From positions 2,666,001-2,730,000 of the forward strand of contig NZ_CP192292.1 of assembly GCF_050596425.1 (NCBI RefSeq): a stretch of 64,000 nucleotides of DNA, read 5' to 3'. Within the stretch, counting starts at the first letter, position 1. Every line of letters begins with the position of its first letter. The stretch is from G963665925 sp050596425. Its GTDB lineage: Bacteria > Bacillota > Clostridia > Peptostreptococcales > Acidaminobacteraceae. The notes beneath the pieces are model-generated. The model saw only the letters and a list, made by a program, of their open reading frames with translations. It ran no database searches and was not told the DNA's origin. Below are positions 23,962 to 34,046 of the stretch, in pieces. The translations under genes and the position numbers were made by a program.

Positions 23962-25104
23962 ATGACCATACAAATGTTCAGCACGTATTTATTCTCATTT
24001 TTGATTACTATTACTTTAATTCTTCATGTCTCTCGCAAGGAGAACAAATACAAGGGATCCTATGATTACTACCGGTCTGTTATCATTTCAACTGGCTTCT
24101 TAACCCTGCTTGAAATGTTGAGCTGGATTTTTGAAGGGCGACCTGGCTCCATAGCTTATACCCTTAATGTCATACTCAATTATTTGCTGCTGTACTCAAG
24201 TGCCCTTCCTATAACGCTTTGGTTCATATATTTTGATTACTGGACATGTAATTCTACAAGTACAATTTATAACAAAAGGGTTTTCTACTTTCTCATTAAT
24301 TTTCTTATATTCGTTTTAGTAACCATAAATATCTTCCACCCAATCCTCTTTTATATTGACAAGGGCAATAATTTTGTTGGCACAAACGGAACAATTATTG
24401 TTGGACTCATCCAACTCATATTTTTAACAAGTTACTTGATATATGCTTTCAGAAATAGAAGTGAAATCAGAGACAGAGTTTTTAAGACCATTGTCCTCCT
24501 TTACTTTCTTCCGATACCAGGTGTTCTCATTCAGGCCACACATATCGGTTCTGTCTACATTTGGCCTATAATGACTTATGTGGCGTTTTGTGCCTTTCTT
24601 TTAATCGAACGGGAGGAAATGTCAAAAGACCCTTTAACAAACTTACTTCTGCGCAGACATTTGGAAAGTCGAATCATTCACAAATTAAAAAGAAATCAAG
24701 CCTTTACCCTTATAATGATCGACCTTGATGATTTTAAGCTTATTAATGACAACCACGGTCACCAGGAAGGAGACTATGTGTTAAGAGACTTCGCTAATAT
24801 ACTGATCAGTTCCATTCCCAAGGTTGATACAGCTTATAGATATGCCGGTGACGAGTTCATCATACTCTTAACATCTATTGATTCTCCTAGAACAAATAAA
24901 CTGATCGCGACAATCAACAAAGAAATATGTGACTATAATTCAAATTCTAAACTTGATTATGTTTTGTCTATGAGCTATGGGATTTTAGAAGTCAACCAGA
25001 ATAAGCACCTGGGTCTTCAAGACATTTTTAGTATAGTCGATAAAAAAATGTATTTTAACAAGAGTCAAAAGAAGCAAGGTTTAAATACTCAAACTAAATA
25101 TTAA
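23962..25104 (+). CDS. Membrane diguanylate cyclase (GGDEF)
   Basis: 380 residues from the ATG at 23962, seven bases after GGAG; an ATG two codons earlier lies almost on it. About six or seven membrane helices fill residues 1-215, then a GGDEF domain (about 220-375). The active-site motif reads YAGDEFIIL (AGDEF, a tolerated variant), preceded by MIDLDDFKLINDNHGHQEGD. It should make c-di-GMP in response to a signal sensed by the membrane part. No RxxD inhibitory site is obvious (RDFANIL lies where it would be sought). CheW follows 83 bp downstream. Confidence 0.9.
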   Translation: MTIQMFSTYLFSFLITITLILHVSRKENKYKGSYDYYRSVIISTGFLTLLEMLSWIFEGRPGSIAYTLNVILNYLLLYSSALPITLWFIYFDYWTCNSTSTIYNKRVFYFLINFLIFVLVTINIFHPILFYIDKGNNFVGTNGTIIVGLIQLIFLTSYLIYAFRNRSEIRDRVFKTIVLLYFLPIPGVLIQATHIGSVYIWPIMTYVAFCAFLLIEREEMSKDPLTNLLLRRHLESRIIHKLKRNQAFTLIMIDLDDFKLINDNHGHQEGDYVLRDFANILISSIPKVDTAYRYAGDEFIILLTSIDSPRTNKLIATINKEICDYNSNSKLDYVLSMSYGILEVNQNKHLGLQDIFSIVDKKMYFNKSQKKQGLNTQTKY

Positions 25105-25187
25105 TTGGAATAACATAAATTTGAAAGAATTTTGATTAAATGCTCTAATTTAGAATATGAATAATGTAGAGGGAGGAGGTCTTACGA

Positions 25188-25685
25188 ATGGCATTTGAAC
25201 AACTGCATTTGTCACACGATGGCTCTATGACAAATTTATTTTTAACATTTCGCTCTGAAGATGAGCGTTTTGGCCTGTCCATCCATGAAGTTATTGAAAT
25301 TATAAGTTATCAAAAAATCACGAAAGTTCCAGAACAGCCTGATTTTATTAGAGGTATTATAAATTTAAGGGGCAATGTTATTCCGACCATAGATGTACGT
25401 AATCGTTTTGGTCAAGGAAGTGGTTCCTATAATGATCATACCTGTATTATTATTGTTGATATGGGCGGTGTATCTGCTGGTCTCATTGTTGATGAGGTCC
25501 TTGAGGTCCTTTCCCTATCCATGTCGGACATTTCAGAACTTCCACAAGTCCACCTCAATAAGGAGGAGAACTTTGTGTCGGGTGTCGGAAAGCGCGACAA
25601 AGAAATGTATATGCTCCTTGAATGCGACAGGATGTTTAACGATGCACAAATTTCTCAGTTTAAAGAAGTTATTGAGAATGCTTAA
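25188..25685 (+). CDS. cheW: CheW-like chemotaxis coupling protein
   Basis: 165 residues with the CheW beta-barrel: LFLTFRSEDERFGLSIHEVIEII at the start, VPEQPDFIRGIINLRGNVIPTIDVRNRF as the core and GGVSAGLIVDEVLEVLSL. CheW links receptors to the CheA kinase. There is no cheA, cheY or receptor gene in the window, so it is an orphan copy, perhaps co-transcribed with the GGDEF gene. The start follows GGGAGGAGGTC. Confidence 0.92.
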   Translation: MAFEQLHLSHDGSMTNLFLTFRSEDERFGLSIHEVIEIISYQKITKVPEQPDFIRGIINLRGNVIPTIDVRNRFGQGSGSYNDHTCIIIVDMGGVSAGLIVDEVLEVLSLSMSDISELPQVHLNKEENFVSGVGKRDKEMYMLLECDRMFNDAQISQFKEVIENA

Positions 25686-25701
25686 TACAAACAGTACATA
25701 A

Positions 25702-25730
25702 AACCCCTTGAGATAGAATCTCAAGGGGTT
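25702..25730. terminator. Bidirectional terminator between cheW and the sigma-54 regulator
   Basis: A 13-bp perfect stem AACCCCTTGAGAT with its complement around a 3-base loop. The T-run is better on the minus strand. Confidence 0.8.
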
Positions 25731-25764
25731 GACTTGTCAATAAGGTCATGAAAATAGCAAGGCA

Positions 25765-27168
25765 TCAAATAAGATTATACTTTTTGAGCTTATGCTGGAG
25801 GTTTTGTCTTGAAAGCCCCAATTTTTGGGCTGTTTTAGTGACATTTCCATCATGTTTATTGTAGTTAAAGGCAATTATATCAGATTCCAATTGTCCCAAA
25901 TAATCAGGTAGGCTTTCTATTGCATTGTAATTAACGGTATCAGCCTTTTCACTACGCTGTTCTAAGATTTCCTCCACATGATTTGGCAGGTGTTCTCTAT
26001 TAATAACATGCTCATCGCCAATCATATTCATAGCGCTTTCAATGAAGTTCTGCAGTTCCCTGACATTGCCTGGCCAGGAGTAAAGCTTGAAAGCTTCCAT
26101 AATTTCTTGTGACAGCATCCATACATCTTTACCAAGCCTTTGATTATACATTCTAATAAAATGGTCTACCAGCAAAGAAATATCTCCAGCCCTTTCCTTT
26201 AATGATGGAATCCTTAGCTGGATCACATTAATACGGTAGTATAAATCTTTTCTGAAAAGCCCCTCTTCTACAAGTGTCCTCGGATCCTCATTGGACGCCG
26301 CTATAATGCGTACATCTACAGGAATATCCTTTTGGCCTCCAATTCTTCTCACATAGCTTTCTTGAAGAACCCTCAAAATTTTGGCCTGGAGTGGAATCGG
26401 CATTGAATTGATCTCATCAAGAAAGAGGGTGCCGCCATCGGCTTGTTCGAAAAGACCCGGTCTGTCCTGGGCACCTGTAAAACTCCCCTTGGTCGCCCCA
26501 AAAAGTATGGCTTCAAGAAGAGATTCCGGTATGGCAGCACAGTTCTGGGCTATGAAAGGCTTGTCCACCCTGTCACTCATTTCGTGAATGCTTTGTGCGA
26601 ACAATTCTTTCCCAGTTCCAGTCTCCCCAATGATCATAACACTAGATACAGTGCCAGACGCCCTTTGACCAATCTTAATAGCTTCGAGTATACATTTTTC
26701 TCGACCTACAATATTTTCAAATGAGTAATACTGCTTGCCTGTACTTGATCTCCTCTTAGGTTTAATAAGCTGTTGCCTAAGAGAAATGATTTCCTCTGAC
26801 AGATTGGACACTTCCGTCAAATCCTTGGCAATTTCTACAGCACCTATAAGAGTGTCTCCACTATATACAGGATATGTTGTATTGTTTGTTCTTATTTTTT
26901 TACCCTTTAAATTCAGGTAGGTTTGATGTTCTTTAACTATGGCCTGCTGGTTCTCAAGTGCTGTTAACAGGGTGGAATTCTCCTTGGTCCAATTCGGGAA
27001 GACATCAAGAAGATGTTTGCCCACAACTTGTTTTTTCTCAAGACCTTCAATTTTTTCCATTGAATCATTGTAGACCAAGGTTACCCCATCCTTATCAACA
27101 ATATGTACCCCTTCTTCAATTTCATGAAGAATAGATTCAATGGCCTTTATCATGAGTTCATATTTCAT
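25765..27168 (-). CDS. Sigma-54-dependent activator, RocR-like (PAS-AAA-Fis)
   Basis: 467 residues from the ATG at 27168 (GGGGGGATTCT ahead). A PAS domain covers about 5-115, ending NTTYPVYSGDTLIGAVEIAKD, which resembles RocR-type arginine/ornithine sensors. The AAA+ domain has Walker A GETGTGKE, the sigma-54 contact loop GSFTGA, Walker B GGTLFLDEIN and an R-finger region. The C-terminal HTH reads TKTAQKLGLSRQNLQHKLKKY. It is the best candidate to bind the 14-bp site pairs and drive the ord promoter 2 kb away; that link is inference. Confidence 0.92.
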   Translation of the reverse strand: MKYELMIKAIESILHEIEEGVHIVDKDGVTLVYNDSMEKIEGLEKKQVVGKHLLDVFPNWTKENSTLLTALENQQAIVKEHQTYLNLKGKKIRTNNTTYPVYSGDTLIGAVEIAKDLTEVSNLSEEIISLRQQLIKPKRRSSTGKQYYSFENIVGREKCILEAIKIGQRASGTVSSVMIIGETGTGKELFAQSIHEMSDRVDKPFIAQNCAAIPESLLEAILFGATKGSFTGAQDRPGLFEQADGGTLFLDEINSMPIPLQAKILRVLQESYVRRIGGQKDIPVDVRIIAASNEDPRTLVEEGLFRKDLYYRINVIQLRIPSLKERAGDISLLVDHFIRMYNQRLGKDVWMLSQEIMEAFKLYSWPGNVRELQNFIESAMNMIGDEHVINREHLPNHVEEILEQRSEKADTVNYNAIESLPDYLGQLESDIIAFNYNKHDGNVTKTAQKLGLSRQNLQHKLKKYNLI

Positions 27169-27409
27169 AGAATCCCCCCACCGCTTTTTTTGCACAAGGC
27201 ACCTTTTTCAATGGCCGTTGGTCAGGTGCTCCAAGCCAAATATCAACATCTAACCTTTAAAAGTTTCGGCGTCAAAGAGTGCAGCTATACTTTTCAACTA
27301 CACTACTAATAGTAACAGCCTGTATCTTATTTTCCAATATATATTCAAAAATAAAAATCACCTGTAATAAGAACTTGAGCTTTACTCTTGTTTTACCACA
27401 GATGATTCT

Positions 27410-29089
27410 CTATGCATTCATATAATTTGTTAGTGATATTTCATTCTCACACTCATGAACATGTAAAACTGCCTTGTCACGACCTTCAGCCTTGGCAATG
27501 TAAAGGGCTTTGTCTGCAAGTTCCAGTACTGACAATTTGTCAAAGGTCCTGATGCTCTCGCAGTATAATCCACCAACACTAATTGTGAGGCGCTTGTCTT
27601 CTTTTCCAATTTTATAGAAGATATTCAGCTTACGTACAGCTTGATTTAACTCATGTGCAATACTGTTGGCCGTGAATAAATCCAATTTTTCTTTGATAAA
27701 TATAAATTCTTCTCCGCCATAGCGACCAACAAAAGCATTATACTTGTCTGCCAATTTTTCTAGTGTTTCCCCAATGCTTTCGAGGCATTTATCTCCGAAT
27801 AAATGTCCCATATGATCGTTTACCAACTTAAAATGATCAATGTCCAGCATGAATATTCCAAGACTCTGACCCTTGTCAGCCCCATTGGTTCTTCTAGAAA
27901 TTTTGTTGAGCTCTTTATCAATTTTATGTCGATTCGCCAACTTAGTGAGATTGTCATAAAAGGCCTGATAGGTTAAGTCGGAGTTTATTTTTTCAAGTGT
28001 TTTCAGCTTCTCTTTTTCTAATTCAATTTCATCGTTAACAATGTTATAAACAGTTTGATTCGATTCGTAACTTGCCCCCGACATTTTTTCGAGCTTGAGT
28101 ATTTTAAGTTTCAGTATCAAATTATTCGCTTCAAGTTTTTGAACAATATTATGATATCTTTTGAAATGATAAAGGGCGCGTTCGTAGTCACTTTCCTCTT
28201 CATAATACTTGTTCAAGTGGAGTTCTATTTCACTAAGTTTTAACTCGATTCGACCCTGTGAAGCCAATTTTCTCGCTTTAATAAGATGAGATAAAGCTAA
28301 TTCAGGATTTTCAATTTTGTCTAGTTTGTGCATCTCAATAAGAGCATCCAAAATATAAAACTTGTTCTGTACTTTTTCCAAACGCACAATGGCTGTTTCA
28401 AAATAGGATCGTGCCCTTTCAGGATCATTTTGTTTTAAGTATAGTCTGCCAAGATTTAAGAAGAGCTCGCTCAAATTTGCTGTCTCACTCTCCTCCACAA
28501 AACTCGAGTAGGCCTCATGAAAGCATTTTTCCGCTTTTTCAAGTTCACCTCTTAGCATATGTACATCACCAATGTTTTGAATGATGACACCATAATAAAC
28601 ACTCAATTTATTGTCTTTTGCCATTTCCAAGCTTTTATTATAGATTTCCATGGCTTCATTTAGATCGCCGGCTTTCTTTTTCACTTCACCGATGTTATTC
28701 AAGGTTGCCATCATAAGCCGTTTATTGTTAAGGCGCTCAGCAGACAGGTAAGACACATCTAGGTGTCTTAGGGCCAACTCATAAATACCATTGTAAAAAT
28801 AAAGCACGCCGATAAGATTATTAAGGCGCATAAGGCCCTCATCATCTCGGAGTGCTGTGAATATTTTTCTAGCAGAATCTGCGCAGTCTAGTGCGTCCTC
28901 ATAAGAAGACATTAAGCGGTAGGCTTTGATCAACTGTAGGTAAACTTCGCCCTGCATTTGATAATTATCTTCTTCTTTGGCGATTTTCATGGCACGAAAA
29001 CAAAGGTCCTTTGCGACCTGCGGTTGCTCATGATTCACACGAACAGCTTCATCTAGTATTTCTCTTATTTTCAATTCCATCTTATTCAT
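27410..29089 (-). CDS. TPR-repeat diguanylate cyclase, cytosolic
   Basis: 559 residues without membrane segments. Residues 1-300 form tetratricopeptide repeats (AYRLMSSYEDALDCADSARK, LNNIGEVKKKAGDLNEAMEIYNK, LFLNLGRLYLKQNDPERARSYF). A coiled coil (about 315-370) leads to a GGDEF domain (about 375-550) with MLDIDHFKLVNDHMGHLFGD and the active motif GRYGGEEFIFI. The intact GGEEF predicts c-di-GMP synthesis. The TPR part suggests control by protein contact. A weak ribosome binding site (GGTGATT) precedes the ATG. Confidence 0.9.
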   Translation of the reverse strand: MNKMELKIREILDEAVRVNHEQPQVAKDLCFRAMKIAKEEDNYQMQGEVYLQLIKAYRLMSSYEDALDCADSARKIFTALRDDEGLMRLNNLIGVLYFYNGIYELALRHLDVSYLSAERLNNKRLMMATLNNIGEVKKKAGDLNEAMEIYNKSLEMAKDNKLSVYYGVIIQNIGDVHMLRGELEKAEKCFHEAYSSFVEESETANLSELFLNLGRLYLKQNDPERARSYFETAIVRLEKVQNKFYILDALIEMHKLDKIENPELALSHLIKARKLASQGRIELKLSEIELHLNKYYEEESDYERALYHFKRYHNIVQKLEANNLILKLKILKLEKMSGASYESNQTVYNIVNDEIELEKEKLKTLEKINSDLTYQAFYDNLTKLANRHKIDKELNKISRRTNGADKGQSLGIFMLDIDHFKLVNDHMGHLFGDKCLESIGETLEKLADKYNAFVGRYGGEEFIFIKEKLDLFTANSIAHELNQAVRKLNIFYKIGKEDKRLTISVGGLYCESIRTFDKLSVLELADKALYIAKAEGRDKAVLHVHECENEISLTNYMNA

Positions 29090-29217
29090 ATAATCACCAA
29101 TGTTATTATATTATTTTTTTAACATTTCTCCAATAAAAACTTTGAATATAGAATAAAACTTGAGTCCTACTGCATATAAACCTTATGCATCGTTTTTTGT
29201 TGGTGATTATAATCTTC

Positions 29218-30192
29218 TTAAAGCCCTTTACCACTATCAGTCACATCAAACAACTCTTTTGGGAATGGCTCAAATATCGTCTGATCTTTTAAATATTCAA
29301 TATTAAACCGTATACTCCAGCTTCTTAAGAGCCCCAGCAACATACTAAAAGGGACTTTTTTCTTGTTATACATTTCTAAACACTCAAGAAAATACGCCTT
29401 TTCTTCACTGGATAAGACCTCTTTAAAGTAGCCAAACACGTGGAAGATCGCATTAATATTCCTCCCCCTATCCATAGGTTGAAGAAGGAGCTTAATAAGT
29501 GTCTCTTCGTATGTTTCTGTCAGGGCTTCAAAATCCAATTTCTCATGATTTGCAACAATTTTACCTAGGGTTTTTAAGTGACCAGGACTGAGTGCCATAA
29601 ACAAATACTTATTGTTGGCATGGTACTTAACCAAGTCCTTCATCGAACCACTGTACTTGACCGTTTTAAAGCCTCGAATGGCAAATATACCAATAAGAAA
29701 GGCTTCTCTCAAGTTATAGTTGCGCATTCTGCCTTCATTTTCCACTGGCACATTGGGGTAGTATTCTAGGACCTTCGATCCAAATATTCCATTTGTTTTG
29801 CCAGGAATAATATTTGATTTTCCTGGACCCTTGTAGATCTTTACATCATTCATCCCGCAAGAAGGAGACCTATGCTTTAAAATAAACCCATCAATTTCCG
29901 GCCTGTTTAGGCCTTGTAAAAAGGTATCTGAAAACGCAACCATATCCTCTGTTTTCTCTGCACCACTTTGTGAAAACACAAGTCTATCCTTATTGTCTTC
30001 CAATCGAACAATCCGTAGGGCCTCTCTTGGTGATGGAAGACCAATAGCCATTTCTGGACATACTGTTTCAAAATTCACATATGGTTTTAACATCTTTACC
30101 ACTTCACTGGTAATCATAGAACCATCATATCGACAGTGGTCATGTTCAATACATTTACTTATAACCACCGTTGGCTTTTCAAATTTAGTCAT
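29218..30192 (-). CDS. DUF523-DUF1722 fusion protein
   Basis: 324 residues. The N-terminal half (about 5-160) is DUF523: VVISKCIEHDHCRYDGS, VCPEMAIGLPSPREALRIV, and FILKHRSPSCGMNDVKIY with conserved cysteines. The C-terminal half (about 190-310) is DUF1722 (SPGHLKTLGKIV, FGYFKEVLSSEEKAYFLECLEMY). The same fusion occurs as YbgA/YbbK types in other bacteria; relatives of DUF523 act as 2-thiouracil desulfidases. Function here is not known. The start follows GAGAGGAGAGC. Confidence 0.85.
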   Translation of the reverse strand: MTKFEKPTVVISKCIEHDHCRYDGSMITSEVVKMLKPYVNFETVCPEMAIGLPSPREALRIVRLEDNKDRLVFSQSGAEKTEDMVAFSDTFLQGLNRPEIDGFILKHRSPSCGMNDVKIYKGPGKSNIIPGKTNGIFGSKVLEYYPNVPVENEGRMRNYNLREAFLIGIFAIRGFKTVKYSGSMKDLVKYHANNKYLFMALSPGHLKTLGKIVANHEKLDFEALTETYEETLIKLLLQPMDRGRNINAIFHVFGYFKEVLSSEEKAYFLECLEMYNKKKVPFSMLLGLLRSWSIRFNIEYLKDQTIFEPFPKELFDVTDSGKGL

Positions 30193-30398
30193 GTGCTCTC
30201 CTCTCGTATGTAAAAAAAGACTGAAAATCTCAAGGCTTTAAATACTGATCCTGCAAAACAAAAGACCCTTAGGCCTGATTATATTGCAGTGTTACTCATA
30301 TAGATATGTAAAAAACTTCGATATTACAAACATTATATAATATATGCCCTTATTTTGGGTATATATTCACGCAAGACATAATAATAAGGAGTGCTTAT

Positions 30399-32144
30399 AT
30401 GAGTGATAACAAAATTACAGGATACGATATTTACGATTTCATAATAAACGGTGCAAAGAGAATTATTTCTAACGAACACATTTTAAATGATATAAATGTG
30501 TTCCCCGTTGCAGATAGTGATACAGGAAGCAATCTATCCTACACAATGAAATGCATCATTGCAAAGTCTTATAGACATGAGCATTTGGGACAGACCCTGG
30601 GGTCCATCTCACAAGTGGCTTCTGAGGACAGTTTTGGCAACTCAGGTACAATTTTTGCTTCTTATTTAAATGGGCTTGCTGAAGAAACGCGTCATAAAAA
30701 AGCCCTTACACCAAAGGAATTTGCCATAGCCACAGGCGTCGCTACAGAATACGCCTACCGGTCTGTTTCATCCCCAGAAGAGGGAACTATGCTGACGGTT
30801 ATGCAGGACTGGTCAAACTACTTACTGAATAACTCCACAGATAGCAAGGACATAAAGGACATATTAAAAGATGCATTTGGTCATGCGCAAGAGTCTTTAA
30901 TGAATACCAAAAATCAACTTTCCATTCTAAAAGAGGCTGATGTGGTCGATGCAGGTGCCCTCGGATTCATATACTTTCTTGAAGGCATACTAGAGTTTCT
31001 CGATACAACAGCCACCCACCTGATTCACAAAACAATATCTGCCCTCCCTAAAATCCACAAAAATACTGGGCAATTAACCTATAGATATTGCAGTGAATTT
31101 CTAGTGGAAAACCTTAATGAGACCTTTGAGAAGCACTTTAAAAAGAACTTCGATGACAAACTTGATTCTCTTGTCATTCAAAAGAACAACGATTTTACAA
31201 AAATCCATTGTCATGCTGACATGCCAAAAGAAATATCCGAATATTTGTCCAGTCGTGGAACCCTTATAAAAGCGAAAATTGATGATATGGTCATTCAAAA
31301 TAATATCACAGAGAAATCTAAACTCCGTATCGGCGTCATAACAGATACCATAGCAGACCTACCTGATGAATGGATAGAAAATTATCAAGTGCTGCGAATT
31401 CCCCTTCAGCTCATTGTCGATGGAAACACCTATGTTGACCGCTATACGGTCGATGGAGAAAATCTCCATGAAATGATTCAAAAAGCAAGCGTCCACCCTT
31501 CATCCGGACAACCTGGTGAATACTTCATTGAGAAATCATTGAAATTTATGCTGGAGCATTTCGATTTTGTAATAGGCATATTTGTATCCAGCAAAATGAG
31601 CGGGCTGTATGACAAGGTAAAGCTATCCGCAGACAAGATTAATTCCAGCAGGCTCCATATTTTTGATTCTAAAACCAACTCCGCGTGTCAGGGACTGATT
31701 TTACATGACACTATTAGAATGATTGAATCTGGTCTTTCACCAACAGAAATTCTATCCACCCTAGATAAGACTCTGGATAAATACCACATTCACGTTGAAA
31801 TTCCAGACCTTTATTATGCCACAAAGAGTGGTCGTGTTCCCAAAATACTAGGCAGTATTGCCAACATGTTCAACCTAAAAGTCATCATATCTATCAACAA
31901 GGACGGCAAGGGCATTGTTTGCCGGGAAAGAAGCATGAAGCAAATACTGCAACGTATTGAAAAGTCTCATGAAATTGAAAACTACGTTATTGTTCACAGT
32001 GACAATCTACAGGATGCAAAAGCCTATGCTAAAGCTATGGAAGACATCACTGGAAAATCGCCTGTTTTTATCAATGAAGTTTCTTCCGTTGTAGCTGCTT
32101 TTGTGGGACAAGGCTCGGTCGGTATTGGATACAAGGTAAAGTGA
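30399..32144 (+). CDS. FakA-FakB fusion (DAK2-DegV fatty acid kinase)
   Basis: 581 residues. Residues 1-205 form a DAK2/DhaL kinase domain with INVFPVADSDTGSNLSYTM, the Mg-ATP site. Residues about 225-300 match the FakA middle domain (YRYCSEFLVENL, KIHCHADMPKEI). Residues about 308-581 are a DegV/FakB fatty-acid-binding protein (ITDTIADLP, HPSSGQPGEYF, FVSSKMSGLYD, YYATKSGRVPKILG). FakA phosphorylates fatty acids carried by FakB so they can enter phospholipid; here kinase and carrier sit in one chain. The start follows AAGGAGTGC. A lipid-type reductase gene follows with 10 bp between. Confidence 0.88.
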   Translation: MSDNKITGYDIYDFIINGAKRIISNEHILNDINVFPVADSDTGSNLSYTMKCIIAKSYRHEHLGQTLGSISQVASEDSFGNSGTIFASYLNGLAEETRHKKALTPKEFAIATGVATEYAYRSVSSPEEGTMLTVMQDWSNYLLNNSTDSKDIKDILKDAFGHAQESLMNTKNQLSILKEADVVDAGALGFIYFLEGILEFLDTTATHLIHKTISALPKIHKNTGQLTYRYCSEFLVENLNETFEKHFKKNFDDKLDSLVIQKNNDFTKIHCHADMPKEISEYLSSRGTLIKAKIDDMVIQNNITEKSKLRIGVITDTIADLPDEWIENYQVLRIPLQLIVDGNTYVDRYTVDGENLHEMIQKASVHPSSGQPGEYFIEKSLKFMLEHFDFVIGIFVSSKMSGLYDKVKLSADKINSSRLHIFDSKTNSACQGLILHDTIRMIESGLSPTEILSTLDKTLDKYHIHVEIPDLYYATKSGRVPKILGSIANMFNLKVIISINKDGKGIVCRERSMKQILQRIEKSHEIENYVIVHSDNLQDAKAYAKAMEDITGKSPVFINEVSSVVAAFVGQGSVGIGYKVK

Positions 32145-32154
32145 GGTGAATCTA

Positions 32155-32910
32155 TTGAATGGTTACTTGATCAGTCTTATCATCGTTTTTGTATATTTTT
32201 CGGCGATCTTTCTATGGGCTCAAAAAATTGACAACTACTCTATTGTCGACATAGCCTGGGGACCAGGTTTTGCACTTATAGCCTGGGGTCAATATTTTTT
32301 CAGCGCATCAGGGTATGCTATAACCATCCCTGTGCTTGTGACACTTTGGAGTCTGAGGTTGTTTTTTCATATCGCAAAACGTAACATTGGCAAGCCAGAA
32401 GATTATCGCTATCAAGAAATGCGGAAAAATTGGGGCAAGAACATTAAATTAAATGCCTATGTTCGGGTGTTTCTCCTACAAGCAGGCTTTCAATACTTGG
32501 TTGCTCTACCTATTACAGGTGCATCCAGTCCACTTTATAGACCCAATTTCTTGTTTTTAGGAACATTCATATTCCTTTTTGGCCTATTATTTGAAACCAT
32601 TGGAGATCAACAGCTCAAAGACTTTGTTGCAAATAGAAGCTCTAGAGACCAGGTCATGCAGTCAGGTCTTTGGAAATTCACCCGGCACCCAAACTATTTT
32701 GGGGAAGCCACCCTATGGTGGGGAATCTTTTTAGTGGCTCTTAGCTATGGTGCACCTGCCACAGTTATACTTGGACCACTAACAATCACCATACTTGTTC
32801 GCTATATTTCCGGTGTGCCTCTCCTAGAAAAGAGATATGCCGACAATCCCAATTTTCAGGCGTATGCAAAGAGGACATCAGTCTTTATACCAATGCCCCC
32901 CAAAAAATAA
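32155..32910 (+). CDS. DUF1295 / steroid 5-alpha-reductase-like membrane protein
   Basis: 251 residues with about six membrane helices. The C-terminal QSGLWKFTRHPNYFGEATLWWG is the signature of DUF1295 and of the ICMT/5-alpha-reductase superfamily that binds NADPH or SAM at the membrane. I use the TTG at 32155, since GAGGTGA lies five bases ahead and covers the stop of the fusion gene; a GTG at 32146 is the alternative. Location directly after the fatty acid kinase suggests a lipid substrate. This is inference. Confidence 0.85.
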   Translation: MNGYLISLIIVFVYFSAIFLWAQKIDNYSIVDIAWGPGFALIAWGQYFFSASGYAITIPVLVTLWSLRLFFHIAKRNIGKPEDYRYQEMRKNWGKNIKLNAYVRVFLLQAGFQYLVALPITGASSPLYRPNFLFLGTFIFLFGLLFETIGDQQLKDFVANRSSRDQVMQSGLWKFTRHPNYFGEATLWWGIFLVALSYGAPATVILGPLTITILVRYISGVPLLEKRYADNPNFQAYAKRTSVFIPMPPKK

Positions 32911-32911
32911 T

Positions 32912-33622
32912 TCATTCAACCATAATTTCATTCTTATGAGCCATGATGCCCACTGCGTTTAGCATCATGGTTCTTTTTGATTTATGAAAAACTGGAAATT
33001 TAAATGACTTTGACCCGTCTTGTGCTTCAAGACACAGTCTCATAGTCTCTGTGTCACCACTTATAAAAAATCTATCTATGTCTTTCCAGGCAATAGATTG
33101 CAACTTTATATTATTGCGGCTGTTCATTATGTAGACTTCTAATTTATCCTCACTGATAAGGATTGTGTCTCCATCCTTATCTGCACTAAGACGTCTGTAT
33201 AGCCCATACACAATTAATAGAAAGGTGTATATGTAAAATACGCCCCTGTGCCCACTCGCTCCTGAATAAAAAACAAGCCCGAAGGATAAGATAAAATATA
33301 GAATATTGGTCAGTGTAAAGTTCTTGGTTTCTATACTCATTTCTCTGCCACATTGCCATAAGTCGGACCGAACACTGTCACTTGAACTCAGTTGAACGAG
33401 CTGCCTGTAAATGCGTTCTGCATTAAAACCATCTGAATCATCAAGCAAAAGTGATTGAGAGGGCTTTCTATATATTTCTTGATACTTTGAAATCTGTCCT
33501 AAAGGGACAGGTATGGTTTTAGCATATTTAAGGTCATTGCCGCATTTACTACAGAAAAATTGACTTTGTCTGCTTAAAAAACCACAAAACGAGCACTCTA
33601 AATGATTGAATTTTATCTGCAT
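32912..33622 (-). CDS. Zinc-ribbon membrane protein, unknown function
   Basis: 236 residues from the ATG at 33622 (AAGGGA upstream; an ATG at 33646 is possible). The N-terminus has a zinc ribbon, CSFCGFLSRQSQFFCSKCG. The middle (about residues 105-150) has two membrane helices (LYFILSFGLVFYSGA, GVFYIYTFLLIVYGLY), and the C-terminal 85 residues look like a PH-like beta domain (ILISEDKLEVYIM, WKDIDRFFIS). No known function. It converges on the DUF1295 gene with only one base between stops. Confidence 0.65.
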   Translation of the reverse strand: MQIKFNHLECSFCGFLSRQSQFFCSKCGNDLKYAKTIPVPLGQISKYQEIYRKPSQSLLLDDSDGFNAERIYRQLVQLSSSDSVRSDLWQCGREMSIETKNFTLTNILYFILSFGLVFYSGASGHRGVFYIYTFLLIVYGLYRRLSADKDGDTILISEDKLEVYIMNSRNNIKLQSIAWKDIDRFFISGDTETMRLCLEAQDGSKSFKFPVFHKSKRTMMLNAVGIMAHKNEIMVE

Positions 33623-34046
33623 ATTAATCTGGTCCCTTCTAATCATTTCTTTCTAGTCTTACTTCAAAAGCATCCACTTGAATCGCATAATGGATCGTAC
33701 AACAAAATAGTAAATGAACCACTTATGGAGTCATTAAAGTCTAGTCTGTCAGATGATAGAATACATAATTATATTATGTTAAATAAAATGCGACTGGATT
33801 CATCCCTATTCCAATGTCTAATTATAATACATTAATACCATATACTAGTAATTAAAAATGTATTAAATTGACATGTCTATCTCTACAAGCCAAAACTATG
33901 ACAAGATGAATTTTACACAGTTATGGTCAAAAGATATAGGCATATGACAATAATACCTTTTCAACTATTGCCAATCCTATTATTGTGTCATACACTGGTT
34001 TATGAAAGACTATACATATAAACAGGCCATAATAGGAGGGTTCATT
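33623..34046. other. Intergenic region, divergent upstream DNA
   Basis: About 420 bp between divergent genes. It holds a TTGACA (33868) without a well-spaced -10 and no gene, repeat or RNA motif I can support. Confidence 0.4.
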
